A stretch of DNA of 64,000 bases from Apostichopus japonicus (Eukaryota; Echinodermata; Holothuroidea; Aspidochirotida; Stichopodidae): contig NC_092583.1 of assembly GCF_037975245.1 (NCBI RefSeq), forward strand, positions 15,355,264 through 15,419,263, given 5' to 3'. Of this stretch, positions 44,855 to 59,106 are shown piece by piece (position 1 is the first letter of the stretch; each line of letters begins with the position of its first letter). Under the pieces are notes generated by a model. The model ran no database searches and was not told the origin of the DNA. It saw only the letters and a program-made list of their open reading frames with translations. A program made the translations under genes and the position numbers.

Positions 44855-47419
44855 TTAAATTGAAATGTGGCCCGTATGGCCGTATCCAGATGGCCGTATT
44901 AAGAGTACTTCGTGGCATAAAGTCAACCTTTCGTGAACCAAACTTCACATTTAATGGCATCTAATGGCGTCTAATGGCATCATCCTATTGTAGCTGTTTG
45001 CATATATATGCATACTGTGCAAAACTGCATTTCAATGCATGTCAACATGTTGTAACTTGCCCTCAATACTGTACCACTCCATCTAGTTCAGTACAAATAT
45101 TACTTTGTCACGAGAGAACCTGTGCAGTTTGTGGTACCAGCATGTTTCATCCATAATTCAATGCACATAGCAGTCTAGTATTGTATGCCACATGCTGTAA
45201 ATTTTTGTGCAGTATTTTAGTACCACTGTGCACAGATTTCGAGCCTCTATAGAAGGCATCACGTTTCCACATCCCTCTTAGCTTTAATCAGTTGGTTTCG
45301 GCCTTCCTTGGTTTCTTCGATTTTCAAACAAATCTCACTCGGAAACCTGTGACCATCACAGAGTCCTGATTATATCTTCCAAACAAAAGAAGCTGTTTCA
45401 GTTGGATTGAATCTTTTGTTAACTTTGGAATTAATTTTATATATTTTTGTCAGTTTGGAGTGGAGTGAATTTCTGGTAGCTTCTGAAGCTCCCCGCTGAA
45501 ACCAAAGTTGTCCGTCTGTATGCGGGCATTATCCTTTCTTTTAGATTGTTTTGCTTGTTACGAATTGCTTGTTATAGGCGGTCAGCTCTCTGGGATATTT
45601 TGTTATCGTTTTGTGCTTAGTCTGAACCTGTGAGGTAATGCTTTGATATTAACATGTATTGGTTTTAGTATTCATTTCCAGCTTTCATATTGATGGCAGC
45701 TATCCCATCATACCTTTTCTGCTCATCTGCATACAATGCATTGTGGGTACTCAAGAGAGTGAGAGAAAAATAATTTTTGGAGTGGTTTAATACTTGATAT
45801 TTTTCGTAGTATTACGCTGCCTTTTTGTTATTCTGCTATATATGCATATGCATGGTATAGCAGTGACAAAGTCTGTACCCAACAATTACTAATAAAACAA
45901 GTCAAAAAGGAGACCGTTTTTAAAATTAAAAAAAAACAAAAAACGTTAGAACGTTGACATGTAAAATGCTTAAAGGTAACTTTTTGAATACGTTCAAAAC
46001 ATTTTTTTAAAGGCTCATAGTATTTTCCTGCCCGAGAGGAAACTGAATGTTATGTCAAAAAAGATAACGTTAATTTGTTAAGAAAAGTCATAATGATATA
46101 CATTCTTGCAGTATGTGACTAAAATGGGTGATATATTCTTTGTTTGGATGAACACAATCTTGACGGTTAAATTGCTTGACTTTGAAAGCACACAAGCTCT
46201 TGCAAGGTTATTTCACAGTTTTGGCCATTTGTCTAAATGAGACGTAAATACGGCAGCAATTTGCATAATTACAGAGTATACTTTAGCTTTTAATATGTCC
46301 ATTTTTAAAACTAAGTCATGTGACCAAAACATAGCAAATGCTGTAAATAACCCTAAATCCTGCTTCAATGACTAATTATATAAATCTAAAAACTTTATTT
46401 TCAACTTTATAAACCGGTTGACAACAAATTTTTGTCCAGGAGTAACTGTTTTATACCATCCCAAATTTACCTATCCTTTCCAGACGAGAGCTTGTCGGTT
46501 CTGGTGAATATTTTTAAAACGAATCATGTGCTCACATAATTTACATTTTCAGCACTAATGACATGCCAAAATCTCCAAACAGGACACCTGCACCAACTGT
46601 AAATAACCTCAAGATTTTTTCCCTCTCTCTGTTTTGTGGTTTCATCTCAGTATTTATACAACTTTTGTGAATTGAGCTTCTGCAAATTCCTTTCACAGTA
46701 ATTGAAAAGTACATGACATGGATATATGGGTATCAGTTTGACTACTGCGAACCTTGTAGAGAAAAAGGGTAAACAAAAAGGGGGGGGGGGGATGGGAGGG
46801 GAAGAGAGAAGAAAGGGAAAAAAAACGAGCACAAGAAAGAAAAGAAGGATTATAGCTCACTGACAGTGACAAATCATTGTGAGTCATTAGACTTGCCACA
46901 AGCATCTCACATAGTCCTTGCTTAAAAGATTGATGAAGTATTCAATAAGGGCACAAAGGAACATAAAAAATGGACAGTTCAACTGGAATTAAAATTATGA
47001 AGATATTTTTACTAATTTTAAGTGAGTTTTAGTAATAAGAAGAGACTGTTTAGATTTGTGAAGTTCTATTGATTGATTGATGAAGAAATTGGTGAGGTGA
47101 TATTTACAATATTTGAACTTTAACCTGTCTTAGGTTTTGTCCCTACACTCTACTTACACAGATAGATGTACAAAGATAGTCCAGAGGAAAAGTTATTTTT
47201 AGCTTGTGAAAGGGGAACATACTCTGACATCCTGGCAAAATTGGTGTTCAATTCCTAGGTTTTCTTCTCGAAATAGACAAGACAATAAGGTGTCATTGGC
47301 TCCCATTTAGCCACAAGTTTTCACCTCTTGAAGCCTGTGAACCAGATCTTTAGATAAACGGACAAATAAAGAAATTGCTCCTCCAGGCTATGATTGCTTT
47401 CCTGTAGATAAGACTTTAA

Positions 47420-47666
47420 AGGTAGTCACTATAGGCCCCAAATTATAGCACGCTATAATTGCCAGAAGTTTTCAAAAAGTAATTTCCTGGAGGCCCTTTA
47501 CTCTCTAAATTGTTCTCAGACATTTTTTAAGGAACACACAAGATGAATGAATGTCCCAGTGAGGAAAATTTTCCTCGAAGGTTGTAATAAAAACAGTTTA
47601 AGAATTTTGACCAAAGGTGACCATATTAGAATATCTAGCATATTTTGGGCCCCATACAGCATACCT
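47420..47666. mobile_element. MITE flanked by TTAA, 247 bp
   Basis: Left: TTAA (47416-47419) then AGGTAGTCACTATAGGCCCC. Right, opposite strand: TTAA (47667-47670) then AGGTATGCTGTATGGGGCCC. The inverted ends match over about 25 bases with several substitutions. TTAA flanks and AGG starts fit piggyBac or Kolobok type MITEs. No coding capacity. Confidence 0.6.
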
Positions 47667-49336
47667 TTAAACTCATAGTGTTTCGAGGAATGGAAAACCC
47701 AAAATGACAGATGAGACTCGAATGTAAAATTTCATCAGGATACTTAGAATATGTTCCTCAATCTGAATGATCCTTATAGCTCAAACATTGGCCAAGAGTA
47801 AGCCTATGTTCAATATATTTGTCTTTTTTTTTTCTTAAATATATTCATAGTGATGTCCATAACATCACGAGGACAGCTTCATTTTGTATTGGTACGAGCT
47901 GCAAAACTAACTACAAAGTATTTAACATGTATCAATTTCTTGCCCGTTGATTAGGATATTCCATCATTTTTCCATAACAAGTTTAGTTTAACTCTAACAT
48001 CTTACAATCTGAAAGAACTCCCTCATTTGATTCTGGGACTGAAACAGTTACACTAACCTCTCATTGTCCTTTACACCACCTTGACGAGTTTCTTTCACAG
48101 TTTGATGCATTAGTCAAAATAATTAACATAAAAACTTGCAAGCACCAATCATAAATTTCAGACATAACCAATTAACTAATTGATTAAATGTCGGGGAAAT
48201 CTAATCCCTACGTATGCGTCTCTCTCTGTTAGGAAAGCATATTACAAATTTCAACCTTGGCATGTCTAAATTGAACTTCTTTTGCATGAGTCAATCTTTT
48301 GTGTTTACAAAAGGGTTAACTTTGATACCTTCTAAAATGTTGGTGAACCCCCCTCCCTTTCATGTGGTCTTGGTATATGATGAACTATTGTCCTTGCAAT
48401 AAGCCTCAAATCTGATTGCCTTTGTGCTAAACACAATGAGGGAGATTTGTCGGAGTCCATTGATCTGTTTGTGTATACAGCTCTCATCTTTGAATGCTTC
48501 TGTACTACCAACACACAAACACATGGTCGCTCCAGCCTGCTCCTTCGAGGACATCATTTGGCTTTCGGTCAGCTGATATAAACCCCGATCAACTCAGCCA
48601 GGCCAGCCAAGTCCGTTCAGGCAGCTCGGAGCTGTGATTGGAGAATTAAATCAGTCATTTATATGAGCTGAATCCTCCTGTGCAGTAGGTAGTAGTGTTG
48701 TTAGCTCTCATCCATGGAGGAAGGTGTGTGTGTATTTGTCTCAGAAGGAGGTTTGTGGCCAAATTCCTTGGGAACTTAATTAGGGCCTGTTAATAACAAA
48801 CAGCCTCAGTGTGTTTGCTATATTAGATTTGGAAACAAAAGTTTATCTTTGTATTGTCGAGTTTTGGATGGATGGATGGTTTGGAGTTGGATAATTGTAC
48901 TAGACTGTTCTTGTATTTCAACTGGAAAATGAAAGTTGTTGGATTTGGAAACAGGCTTACTTCTTTCTGTGGATTTGGTTAAAAAATTCAACAAGGTTTT
49001 TGCTTATTCATGTTCTTGTTTTTTTATTCCTTCCAAGTTTTCAAGAGTTAATTCTTTTCATATCAGGATACAGACTTTCAGGCAGGACTGTGAACTGTAT
49101 TCATGGCTGCTTTTGTTCTTTAATTGTGATCAATTTTGTCAGACAGATGTATTTCTCCTCTTCAGAAGAGTTTGTTTATTATTTAATGCAGTGATAAGTT
49201 TTGTAAAGTGTGTTACTGTGTTTGGTGAAAGCTCTCAGGTTATTTTCGGTAAGGCTAATGAAAATACATGGACTTGTTGGATATCTCAGTCAAGTTTGAT
49301 TTTATACTGATTAATATAGATAGACCCCATAAAATC

Positions 49337-50065
49337 CGGGAAAAGGCCTACTTTATCGGGCATCCCACGGCCAAAAAAAACGCAGTGTTAGGAAACTGAG
49401 GAGTCCATGGAAATTCTGTACTATACTACAACACTACCACAAGAGCACAGTAAACAGTGGTCTGAATGCACTCCCTGTTTGTTTCAGTTCACTCATTCCA
49501 GAAAGCATCTAGTCAGCTGTTAATCAATGAAACCAGCATTATTGCAACTTTTAAGTGTACATCATGCACTCAGGATTCCGAGTTGAAACTGTGGTTAATA
49601 TAAATTAGGCCAACTCGTTGTGTCCGGTTCTTGAACGTTTAATATTACTCGGGACCGGTTACGTTATTAGATTTTTGGAATGCAGTCTACTGTGTAAAGT
49701 AGATGAGTAGATAGTTTGCCATATTTTGGAAAAGAGATTTGTTTGACAACTTTCCGAAAATAGTCCTACTAAAGAAAATATTTATAGCTACAGAACTATT
49801 TGAGGTTTCTTTGGAGCTGCCTTTTGTGGTATAAGACTAGAAAGTCTAGAAGGGTTTAATGCAACAAAAGTTTTAATTAGAAAATACTTGATGGTTATAC
49901 TCTGAGTGTTTTAGTATTCAAATGCCATGTAGCACTTCTATAGGCTCTAAACTGTGTCTCATATAAAATACTATGCTCACTTTGTAAAATTACTGTCACA
50001 CATCTCTGCACTTTGTATAGCAAGTAAACCATTTTGCCGTGCGATGCCCGATAAAGTATTCCCTG
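49337..50065. mobile_element. inverted-repeat element, about 730 bp
   Basis: TACTTTATCGGGCATCCCAC and GGCCAAAA at 49349-49376 face TTTTGCCGTGCGATGCCCG and ATAAAGTA at 50032-50058 as an inverted repeat of about 27 bases with two differences. Weaker pairing continues outward (CCGGGAA against TTCCCTG). The interior is AT-rich with no transposase. Superfamily and target duplication are unresolved. Confidence 0.5.
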
Positions 50066-51307
50066 ATATTATAAGTATTGTACAAGATAAGACTATATTT
50101 GATGAGCAGATCACGTTATTGTATTTCATTTGCTTGATTTAACTACAGATTTTTACATTCACAAATTATTGTGAAATTATCCAACATATTCAGCATCAGA
50201 AATAATGTTGCTGAAGAAGATATATTAAACCTCCTCAGATCCGTGTTTTAATGCAGAATTGTAAAAGTTCTCTAGAATCTCCGGTATTTTAGCATCTTTG
50301 TTTTTTTTTTCAAACCTAGTTAGTTAATTTTATCATGCTTTATCATTTAGTACTATTTATGACCAACTTCATTATTGTCAATGATCTGAAGAGACGCTTC
50401 CTGGTTTTGCTTGGTTTTATCAGACTTACAAAATTCTCCAGTTTTGCTCAGACTGAGCTTGTTAGCATTCAGTAGCTATTTTTCTTTGATGCTGTGATTG
50501 ATTGTTCACCTTTTCTGTGTCTCCTTTCAATTCAGTTTCATACTTTACTAGTCTTGTGGTCTTGTCTGTAAAATGAATACTTCCTGTTTATAGGGGATCG
50601 CTATAATGTGGTTGATATTTATTTCCCTGCCAACATCTGCGGCAAGAATGTACAGTAGTGTACAGTTTGACTAGGAAATTCACTGTGGTATTTGTTTTGT
50701 AATTATTAGACATGTAATGTAAAGTAATGGCAACAAATATTGCAAGGTACAATAACGTAGTCGAGAGGAAATATTAAAGATAAGGTGAAAATGTAGTTGG
50801 ATGCTTCAAGAAGTAAATGCCAACTGCCATCCTTACCTTATGTGTTTTTGAGATTACTGTATGAGATTACATGAGAGTTTTTGAGATTACTCTATGATGT
50901 ATAACTCCCTAATAGTATCAAAGGAAAACATAGCTCTATGATTTTAGGCAATATTTGTAACAATTTTCTACTTCAAGTTTTGAAGATATTAGTGAATTAG
51001 TTATTCAGTTGATTATTCCATTAAAGACAGATGTCATGTTAGATATTAGTAGCCAACTAGTAATAACCACATGCAATCCTCTTAGTTCTGTTTGGCCAGT
51101 CATCTGTGATTTATTTACAACTTTCGGTCAGCATATTGAAAACTTATTTGTGATCATTTACAAGGTTTGGTCAGAATAATTGATAACTTACTAGCCATTA
51201 ATCAACTAAAACTATGTAGCTATATATCAAGTACTCTATACTGCTCTGATTTGACATTAGATTTCTGCTAGAAGTATAAGTGATCTTACAAACAGGTTAA
51301 AAGTGTA

Positions 51308-51360
51308 CATTATGTACGTATGTACGTATTTATGTACGTGTGTATGTATGTGTGTATGTG
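51308..51360 (+). repeat. (GTAY)n microsatellite
   Basis: Imperfect tetranucleotide array of GTAC, GTAT and GTGT units. A separate short (AT)n tract follows at 51659-51674. Confidence 0.8.
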
Positions 51361-54300
51361 ACAACTATATAGTGAGTATCTAACATAGCATTTTCTTTCT
51401 GGGAAGTAAGCTGTTTTGGTGGTCCAATCTCTATTGAGAAAATGCAGTCAGTTGATGAATAATTCTGCTATTGAATTGGTAGAGAAAATCCCTACGACCT
51501 TGTTCTCTCGATTCCATTGACTACCTAACCAGTCCTGTTTCCTTTCTCTTGCGTTCCCTTTTGTACTCGGACTGCTCTGGTTTTGTTTTTCAGGGTTTGT
51601 AAGGATTTTAGGGGCTAAGCAAGATTTTGTACAAAATTGGTGTAACAGTAACCCCTGTCATATATATATATATGGAAATCATGTAGCAGTTCATAGTGCA
51701 CTGTATGAGTGGGATTTGGGATGGGGGAAGGGTGTTGGGGCCGGGGGAAAGAGGCGGTAAGGTAGGAGGGGTCTTTGGAAGTCGTTTTGTAGACTGGGAG
51801 AATATATTCTTCTCACTTAAAATTGGCTATACATTTAATGCTCAGTGACAGACTTATATGGAAATAAAAGTTTTCCCTAAATTTAGTTTGTGGTTGCAAC
51901 AGGCTGATGGAACAGTTCCTCTAGAATTCAGATCCTTATTATCCCATCCCTCATCTCATCCTACTCTCCCTCCCTCCCCCTCCCTCCTCCCCTCCTCCTC
52001 CCTCCTCACCTCCCCCCAACTCACCCTAACATTGTTTGTTTCGTAAGTTATTCAGCAAGGACTGTCTTTATTGCAGTACTTATCGACATCTCTTATTACA
52101 AAATCATGACATTTCTAAATGTAACAACATTATTTATGACTGAACAAGGAATAATTAGGTAATTGTGTAATTAGTTAATTGTGTCAATGTTTTAGAATAA
52201 AATTATTTCATTTGTAATTTCTAAGAATGATGAACTATATAACTATGTCTCTTTTCTGACATGCCACTTCTTTCCTTTGTATAGGCTCGTAATACTTGCA
52301 AAAAAAGCAGATCTAATATGAACCTATAAGGTCAGGACCACCTAAATCATTTTTACCCCAAAAAGTGCTCAATTCTCTCCACTAAGGGTCATTGGGTCAT
52401 TCGAAATTCTCTCCCCCTCAAGTTGTAAAACTAGGATACTCAACATCCTAGCAACTACACACCAACTAAAATTCCTGGCAGTTTTTTCCCCTCTGTGTGT
52501 ACTACCACCACCACCAAGCTGTGGTGTTGTTATGTGCTGCTACATGCATACTACTAGTACTTGTGTTATACTAGTAGTGTTGTGATGATGTATATACAGA
52601 CTGCTCAGTAGTGGTCCAACATTGGTTTGTGCTGGCTGTACAGCATGTAAATATTGTTATCTATGTTTGTGGCTGGTACTTGCCCAGATACATTGAGTTT
52701 TTACAGTGTGGAGTCATTATGTGTGTTAGTTACACATTTGGATGACTCAGGACTGTTTGTTGGAAGCTACTGTTGTGAAGGAATTTCTTGTTGGAATTAT
52801 TTATTAGCGTATAATATTATGCAGTTGATCATATCATAAGCAGGCCTTTTTATGTTGTGGTAAAGTCACAGTTCATATGTCCTATAGTAGTAAATACCAG
52901 TACTTCTATCTGTGTATTATTTTATATGGGAGTTAGTAATACAGTGTCTTGTAGAAATTTAAAAGACCTAAGTTCTAGTGTAATGGGCTCTGTTCCCTTC
53001 CTGTGGTGATATGGTCTATTGAATGTCATTTCCACTGTGCTATTGGATTTGCAATTTTTTTTGTCTGTCATAGAAATCGTAGCGAATACTGTGTGGACTG
53101 TGTTTCCTACAGAGTACAATCATTTCTACCATGAGGATAATATTTATTTAGTAAATAGTATGTACTACATTCTTGTTTTCTGCTTAAGTTTGTGGTTTTT
53201 CAAGCTGTGACTAATATTAACCAGTTGTGTAGTTCTCCGGATTTCTGGATAAATCTTGAATCTGCTATCAAATTATATCTCTGCCAGAGGTTTTGCTAAG
53301 TTTATGTCTGTTTATTGTGTAAGCTTCTCCTTCAGTTATCCTGTCTGGACTCTGGTCGTCAAACTTCCTCCGAATATTTTACTCTAGATTCTTTGGATTT
53401 TGTTCCTAATACAAAGTTCGTTTGTATGAAATGTCTGCGATTGCTGTAAGCGAATCTTCGTCTTTTTAACTGCACAAGAATGTTGTTCACGTCGGTGTGC
53501 TTTTTCTCGTCGATAATTAATTCGGCATCACGCTGCAGATCTAGCATTTCGGATGGTCTTTTCAGGTCACGGCCACGAAACACAAACCCGAAGTGATTCG
53601 TCGGGGCACGTCTCAGATTTATCGCTTTCTCCAAGTTGTTTATATTGTTTTTGACCGTTCTCTCCCGGATGGCCTCTTATAAGGGAATATGAGACCAGAA
53701 TTATTTTTGTTTCAAACCAGTTCTAATCTTCCTTCAGGAGCTTCACGACGAGGATGATCTAAGCAGGTGTAAATGGAGTCATATGCGCAGGTGAATAACA
53801 TCCTTGAAGAGTCCCTTCCCCACTGCCACCCTCCTCCCTGTTGTTGTTGCCTTGATCATGGGAAGGCTTTAGGCAAGTTTAAGGAGGAGTCTGGAGATAA
53901 ACCACCAAGTGAGGACAAACGCTTCTGAATTCGTTAAATACTGAATATCTGGACGATCAAGTTTACAAAAAGTCTGAGGGAGGAAAGAATTTTGTTAATC
54001 AGATTATTCCACAAAGTTTTATTTCCTTTTGGTATGTGCAATATTTTAAGTTTTTGTTTTCTTTTACGGATGGAACCTTTAATAATAGTACGCACTGTGA
54101 TATTGTGTGTTGGGTATATGACTGAAGGCTTACATGCTTTGTGGGTAACATTCATGCTGTTGAACTTATGTTAAACATTGAAGAAGAAGATAAATTACTT
54201 GGACGCTGAAGAAGTACCTCAGATCTTTTCTCACCAGACGCAGCTATTTAAGGGAATACATTTGTCATCATTTTTTTCCAAAAATAACAATAATGATGCC

Positions 54301-56667
54301 AAATATACTAAGGAAAGCTCAAGTGCGTAAGCCTGCCAAGAATCAATATACGTCAGGAACTTACATGGTAATGATACAGGGAGTGGATGAGGACTCCTAT
54401 GTTTGCAACTGTAAGTAATATCTAAATTACATCATAATTCATTCCTTTCTCTAACTGGCATACTAAAATATGCCATGTAAGATATATAAAATGATGAAGT
54501 ATCTTTTGTGTCCACTTTCCTTTCATTCATCATCATTTTGCCCGCCTCTCACATCCTCCAGACCTCATACTCTCCTTCATTTCTAAACATCTCCCACATT
54601 TGTCATTGGCCATGGTAGGTTGCACAGGAGCAGGCATGCAGTGTGGACAATAGAGGCTTACCCTGTGTATCCGTTTCTCCTTCTTTCATGGGTGACATCA
54701 TATTGTATAATTAGAAAGTGACATCATAAAGTTTTAATCACATCAGTTGGCAGTTTGTGCTGTTGTATAGAGTACATATTTTACATATAACATGTGTGTC
54801 AGTTAGTCAGTACAGTCGTGCTTACATGTGTTGAAAGAACATAAAGTATTACTGTATGTACTCTTAATCCCTTATGTTTGTGTGCAGTAAGGACATAACT
54901 AATCAATATTAAAACATATGAAAATTTTCCTTATCCTATGTCCACATTTTGCTTAATGTAATGACATTTTTTTCTTTTCAGGACAAATGTACCAAGATTT
55001 TATTTCTCTGTTTGAAATTTATAAATCAAATATTCTGAGGTTCAAAGTGTCGGCTAGCTTACAGTAAAACTAAAATTGAGTTGAGTCGTCCATTACTGCT
55101 GTTAGGCTTATCACACTAATAACATATACTGTTAACTATTTAATGTATGATCCATGTGTGGGATACTTAGTCAGTCAATCCAATTAGTGTTGGTCTTAAA
55201 CTTACAGATAAATATTTACACAATTCTATCAAACATTGCATCATAATTTATAGCAATTGAAAGGACGTTCGTACAGTTTCTGTAATGAGAGAGCACTTAC
55301 AACTGTTTCAGCTGTTGACCTAAATATTATATCTTTAATGAATTATTTAAACAAACCTTTTAGGAGTATAAATACCTTTTGACGGTTTTCTTGCCGGTTG
55401 TTAACATATTTGGTTTGTAAGGAATAACATATCTCTTATCGTTTTGTTTAAGATCAACTGTAATATTTTGTAAGAAATTTTCAACCATTGTGTTTAAAGT
55501 TACACATGTAACAAAACAAGTGGGGAAACCTAGTATATTCTCTCATTTGCAGTGAAAAATAAAATCCTTGTATTAACTATGAAACCATTGTAAATAACAT
55601 CTGAGTACCTGTACTTTGTACATTGTAGTTAATACAGAGCATACCATTACTGCTACACTCCATTACTGTCAGGCATGAAAACAAGTTGAACAAAAAACCA
55701 CATGGTCCATCAGTTAGCCTTAAATCCAAAGGTGTAATCTCTCTAGCAAACAGGGTTATTTAGGGAATGACAATGGATTTACTGGAGAAAATGCTTTTTA
55801 TCTAACTATCTATCTATCATCATGCCCCAGAGGAGAAAAAGAGTTAAAAAAAACTCCCATTCCCCCCTTTGACTGACATACTGAAGCCAAAAAACAGTGA
55901 GACCACAAAACAGCTCAAATAGTTCCATCTTCCTGTATCTGATGTCAACACAAATGTTGCAAGTAATGGTCATACTAGTAGTTAACTACACCACCATTTA
56001 ACACATAGTACATGTACCGTAGTCTGAGTTGAATTTTGTTGTTGCTCGATTCTGAATCATGATAATGGGCTGGAGGCAAAATACTGTAGTCATGATCACA
56101 TGATCACACCGAGTACCTATTTAAGGGGACTGGGGCTGAGAGTATACATGTCGATTTCTTGGTTAGTTTTGTTAGTTGTGCCTATAATATATCTTGAGTG
56201 ACTTTCCAAAAAATTAAGGAAGGAATAACAACACAGTGAAATGAACAGTTCATTAGCAGCTTATTAAAGGAGCTATTTATATTGACACAAAATCTGTTGG
56301 ATATGTTAAAAACTTAAAATGGCAACAAACTTTGAAAAAGTAACAATTAAGACACTTTTCAGCATTCTTTGGACAGTTTTTGAAGTATTTATTTGCATGG
56401 CATAATTTATAATTTTGTGACAAATTCTCTTCACAACTTTTAATGGTAACACAGACTGTGCAAACCAGTCTACACAATTCGATACCATCCCGGCAGCAAT
56501 TCCGAATCAATCCCTTTAAATGATCACTTGTTGGATAAGACCTGGTGCATGACACAGTTTGATCAACTGTAATTTTACATTTTGTTCAACCTCCTTTACA
56601 GTTTTTTATTGAAATTTGCCAAAATTGCTGACTAAGCTCAATGACCTTGCAATTTCACTACCTGGAC

Positions 56668-56714
56668 ATCCCTCCCTCCCTCCCTCCCTCCCTCCCTCCC
56701 TCCCTCCCTCCCCA
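56668..56714 (+). repeat. (TCCC)n microsatellite
   Basis: About 11 uninterrupted TCCC units. A pyrimidine-only strand of this kind can form triplex structures. Copy number is probably polymorphic. Confidence 0.92.
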
Positions 56715-59106
56715 TTTTATTCTAGATCTTGACATCATTTAACTCATAATCCTTCCAGAATGGTGTCAATTTCAGATGAACAGATTAGATTATCTCTCAC
56801 TCATCATACTCATGTCATATTTTTCTTTCACTGTTTAGGTGGCCAAAGTATTTATTCAGCAATCACTTCCTGGGATTGTTCATTGTTATTTTAAACCAGA
56901 CTTTTCCTGATCCCGGGAGAGACAATCCCTAGACTACTTCTTTTAATTTTGTTACCAAAATATTTTCTTCACCCAAATATTGACCAGTTGATTAATGCCT
57001 CTGGAATTTAATATCTGGAGAAAACACCCTAAACAAGAATGAGTCAGTACTGTATATATGCTGTTTGATGTTAAAGAGAATCTCTCTCTACAATGCCAGT
57101 AAATATTGTAACTGTTCATGAGGTATGTCATCACTGGTGAATTAGGCATTAGAAGGATTGCTTGAATTTTATTTCAGTAAGTCTGTAGGGGGAAGGGAGA
57201 GGAGTAAGGGAGGCAGGGGAAGGGTCAAATTAGGGCATATTACCATAAAGTGTGACCCTGTGAGGTTAGGAATGATACAGAGAGTTTGAGGAGACTTGTT
57301 AAAGTTAGCATGGATTGTAAGTAGTGAATTTTTGTTTAAAAAAAAAAATGAATATTAATAAATGAGTAAGTATGTATTGCATACTTGCATTTATAGTCCA
57401 CATGCCAGTAGTATTACTAGTGTAAATGGAGGAAATGGTTCCTGATTCCTGTGAGGCAGAAGTGTATCCCTGTTATACCTGTATGTTGCATTGGGTTTGT
57501 AATATTCGGCCATATTGCCTGGGTGATGTAATCTTTAATTGGGACATAACGATATCAGCCCCAATCTTTGTGTTTATGGTCATATGATAGAGGGCTCTTA
57601 CGTAGGAGGTTATTCAATGATTTAACCGCATGCAAAATTGCAAATAAAAAATTACTATTATGTTTTGGTTTTTAATATTTTTTTTGAAATGAAACTAATT
57701 CCCTGGACAAGCTACTGTATAAATGAACTGCATCGTCATGGGAATTTCAGTGGTGTAGAAATAGTATCCAAAATTTTCCAATATCAACCCTAAAAATCTG
57801 CTTCAAGCCTGTATCATCCATGGGTAGAGTCCCTTTAACCCTGTTTACCTTTGCAACTTGAGTAGCACAGCTGTGTAGGTTGAGTCATTACCAACTAGAT
57901 ATAATTGGGTAGGCGTGTGGGTATTAGAGCCTACACCACCCAGCTGTTGATCTGTACAGCTGTTTCCAGTTATGGATGCGCAACATTCTTCACGCTTTCA
58001 CATTCACCAGTTTGTGTTTGTTCTTCTCGCGGAGTAATTCCCCTTCGCGGCACAATTCCCCTTCACATTGTCTTGCCCTGAAATATCGAATACGAGCAAG
58101 TAAACTATTCAACTCAAAGATTGATTTTTCGTGCCCAAAAAAAAAAAAAAAATTGTACCCTGCAGTTGTTTTAAGGAATGAAATAATTGAATCATCATTC
58201 CAAATTAAATTCTCTTTTTCAGTCATGGTCTGCTATTGTAAGCAGTGCAATTAAACTCTTGTTCTTTCTTAGGTTTAATGGTTAATCATGTCTTGAGATT
58301 AAATTATCTGGAAAACTACTTAAATTGGTTTTTAGAATGCCGTAGGGACTTCTTTGTTCATGGCAAACCTCCGGGAGAAGATTTTTTTTCTTCTTTTATC
58401 CAACATGATATGAAGTAAGGGAGATATGCCACATTGGCAAGTTTATCAGCGAGTCAAATTTCCTTTTCTTGAGGCTATTTTCTAGCGAGAGTATTAGATT
58501 TGGATTAATATGTTCAGTCGGGCAAATGGGAATCGCCGTCCAGAATTCGATCTGCGTCGATAAATGTTACGTGATCGGAGGGCTTTTTGCATACATTCTT
58601 TGGTTTCTTTCACTCAGTTAATTACTAAGTAATTCCTTGTTTTCTTTTAGTTTCTGTGCTGAATGAACACCTGGCTCCCTTATTCCATTGTTTCGTCCTT
58701 GTCAATATTATCAATGTCACAGGTACAGAAAGTTTCAAAGTTTGCAAAACTTTTTAACACTGACATTTGACGTTCCCGTCGGATAGATGGTATTGGCTCG
58801 TAAAAAGCCTCGATTACAGATCTGTATTATTTCAGTCTCCTTATATTGGGCCCCATGGCTACCATGGGATTGTTCATATCACCATGTCACTCTTTGGGAC
58901 TAATTAAATATCTTTCTGTAACTGCTGAGTGATTAATGACATGTTGTAGCATCGTCGTTCCAACGGTTGAACGTTAACGAGCGATTTGTACGAGGTGAGT
59001 AGGAGAAGAAGAAGAAGACTGATCAGTTAATGTGTTAATAATGATAAGTACAGAGAAGGAGTAGTACTAGTAAAACATCTTTCCTCTCCATCTTCTGCCT
59101 CTGCAG

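Larger units (their letters stand above)
38175..59106 (+). other. DIP2: DIP2 intron 2, about 21 kb
   Basis: Donor GTAAGA and acceptor CTGCCTCTGCAG behind a pyrimidine tract, phase 1. No extra DIP2 exon is needed, since exon 2 joins exon 3 in frame in the arrangement known for the family. It holds a tandem duplication, two TTAA-flanked elements, an inverted-repeat element and simple repeats, listed separately. Long intervals with nothing recognisable: 38180-40560, 41800-43780, 44860-47410, 47670-49330, 50070-56660 (apart from microsatellites and a CpG pocket near 53330-53700) and 56720-59100. Confidence 0.8.

Noticed and set aside
48936-49310. 124-codon open frame in intron 2
   Set aside because: Phe/Ser/Cys-rich translation of T-rich DNA with no known motif.
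53150-53220. tRNA or snRNA gene in AT-rich intron 2
   Set aside because: No A box and B box pair or snRNA signature on inspection of either strand.
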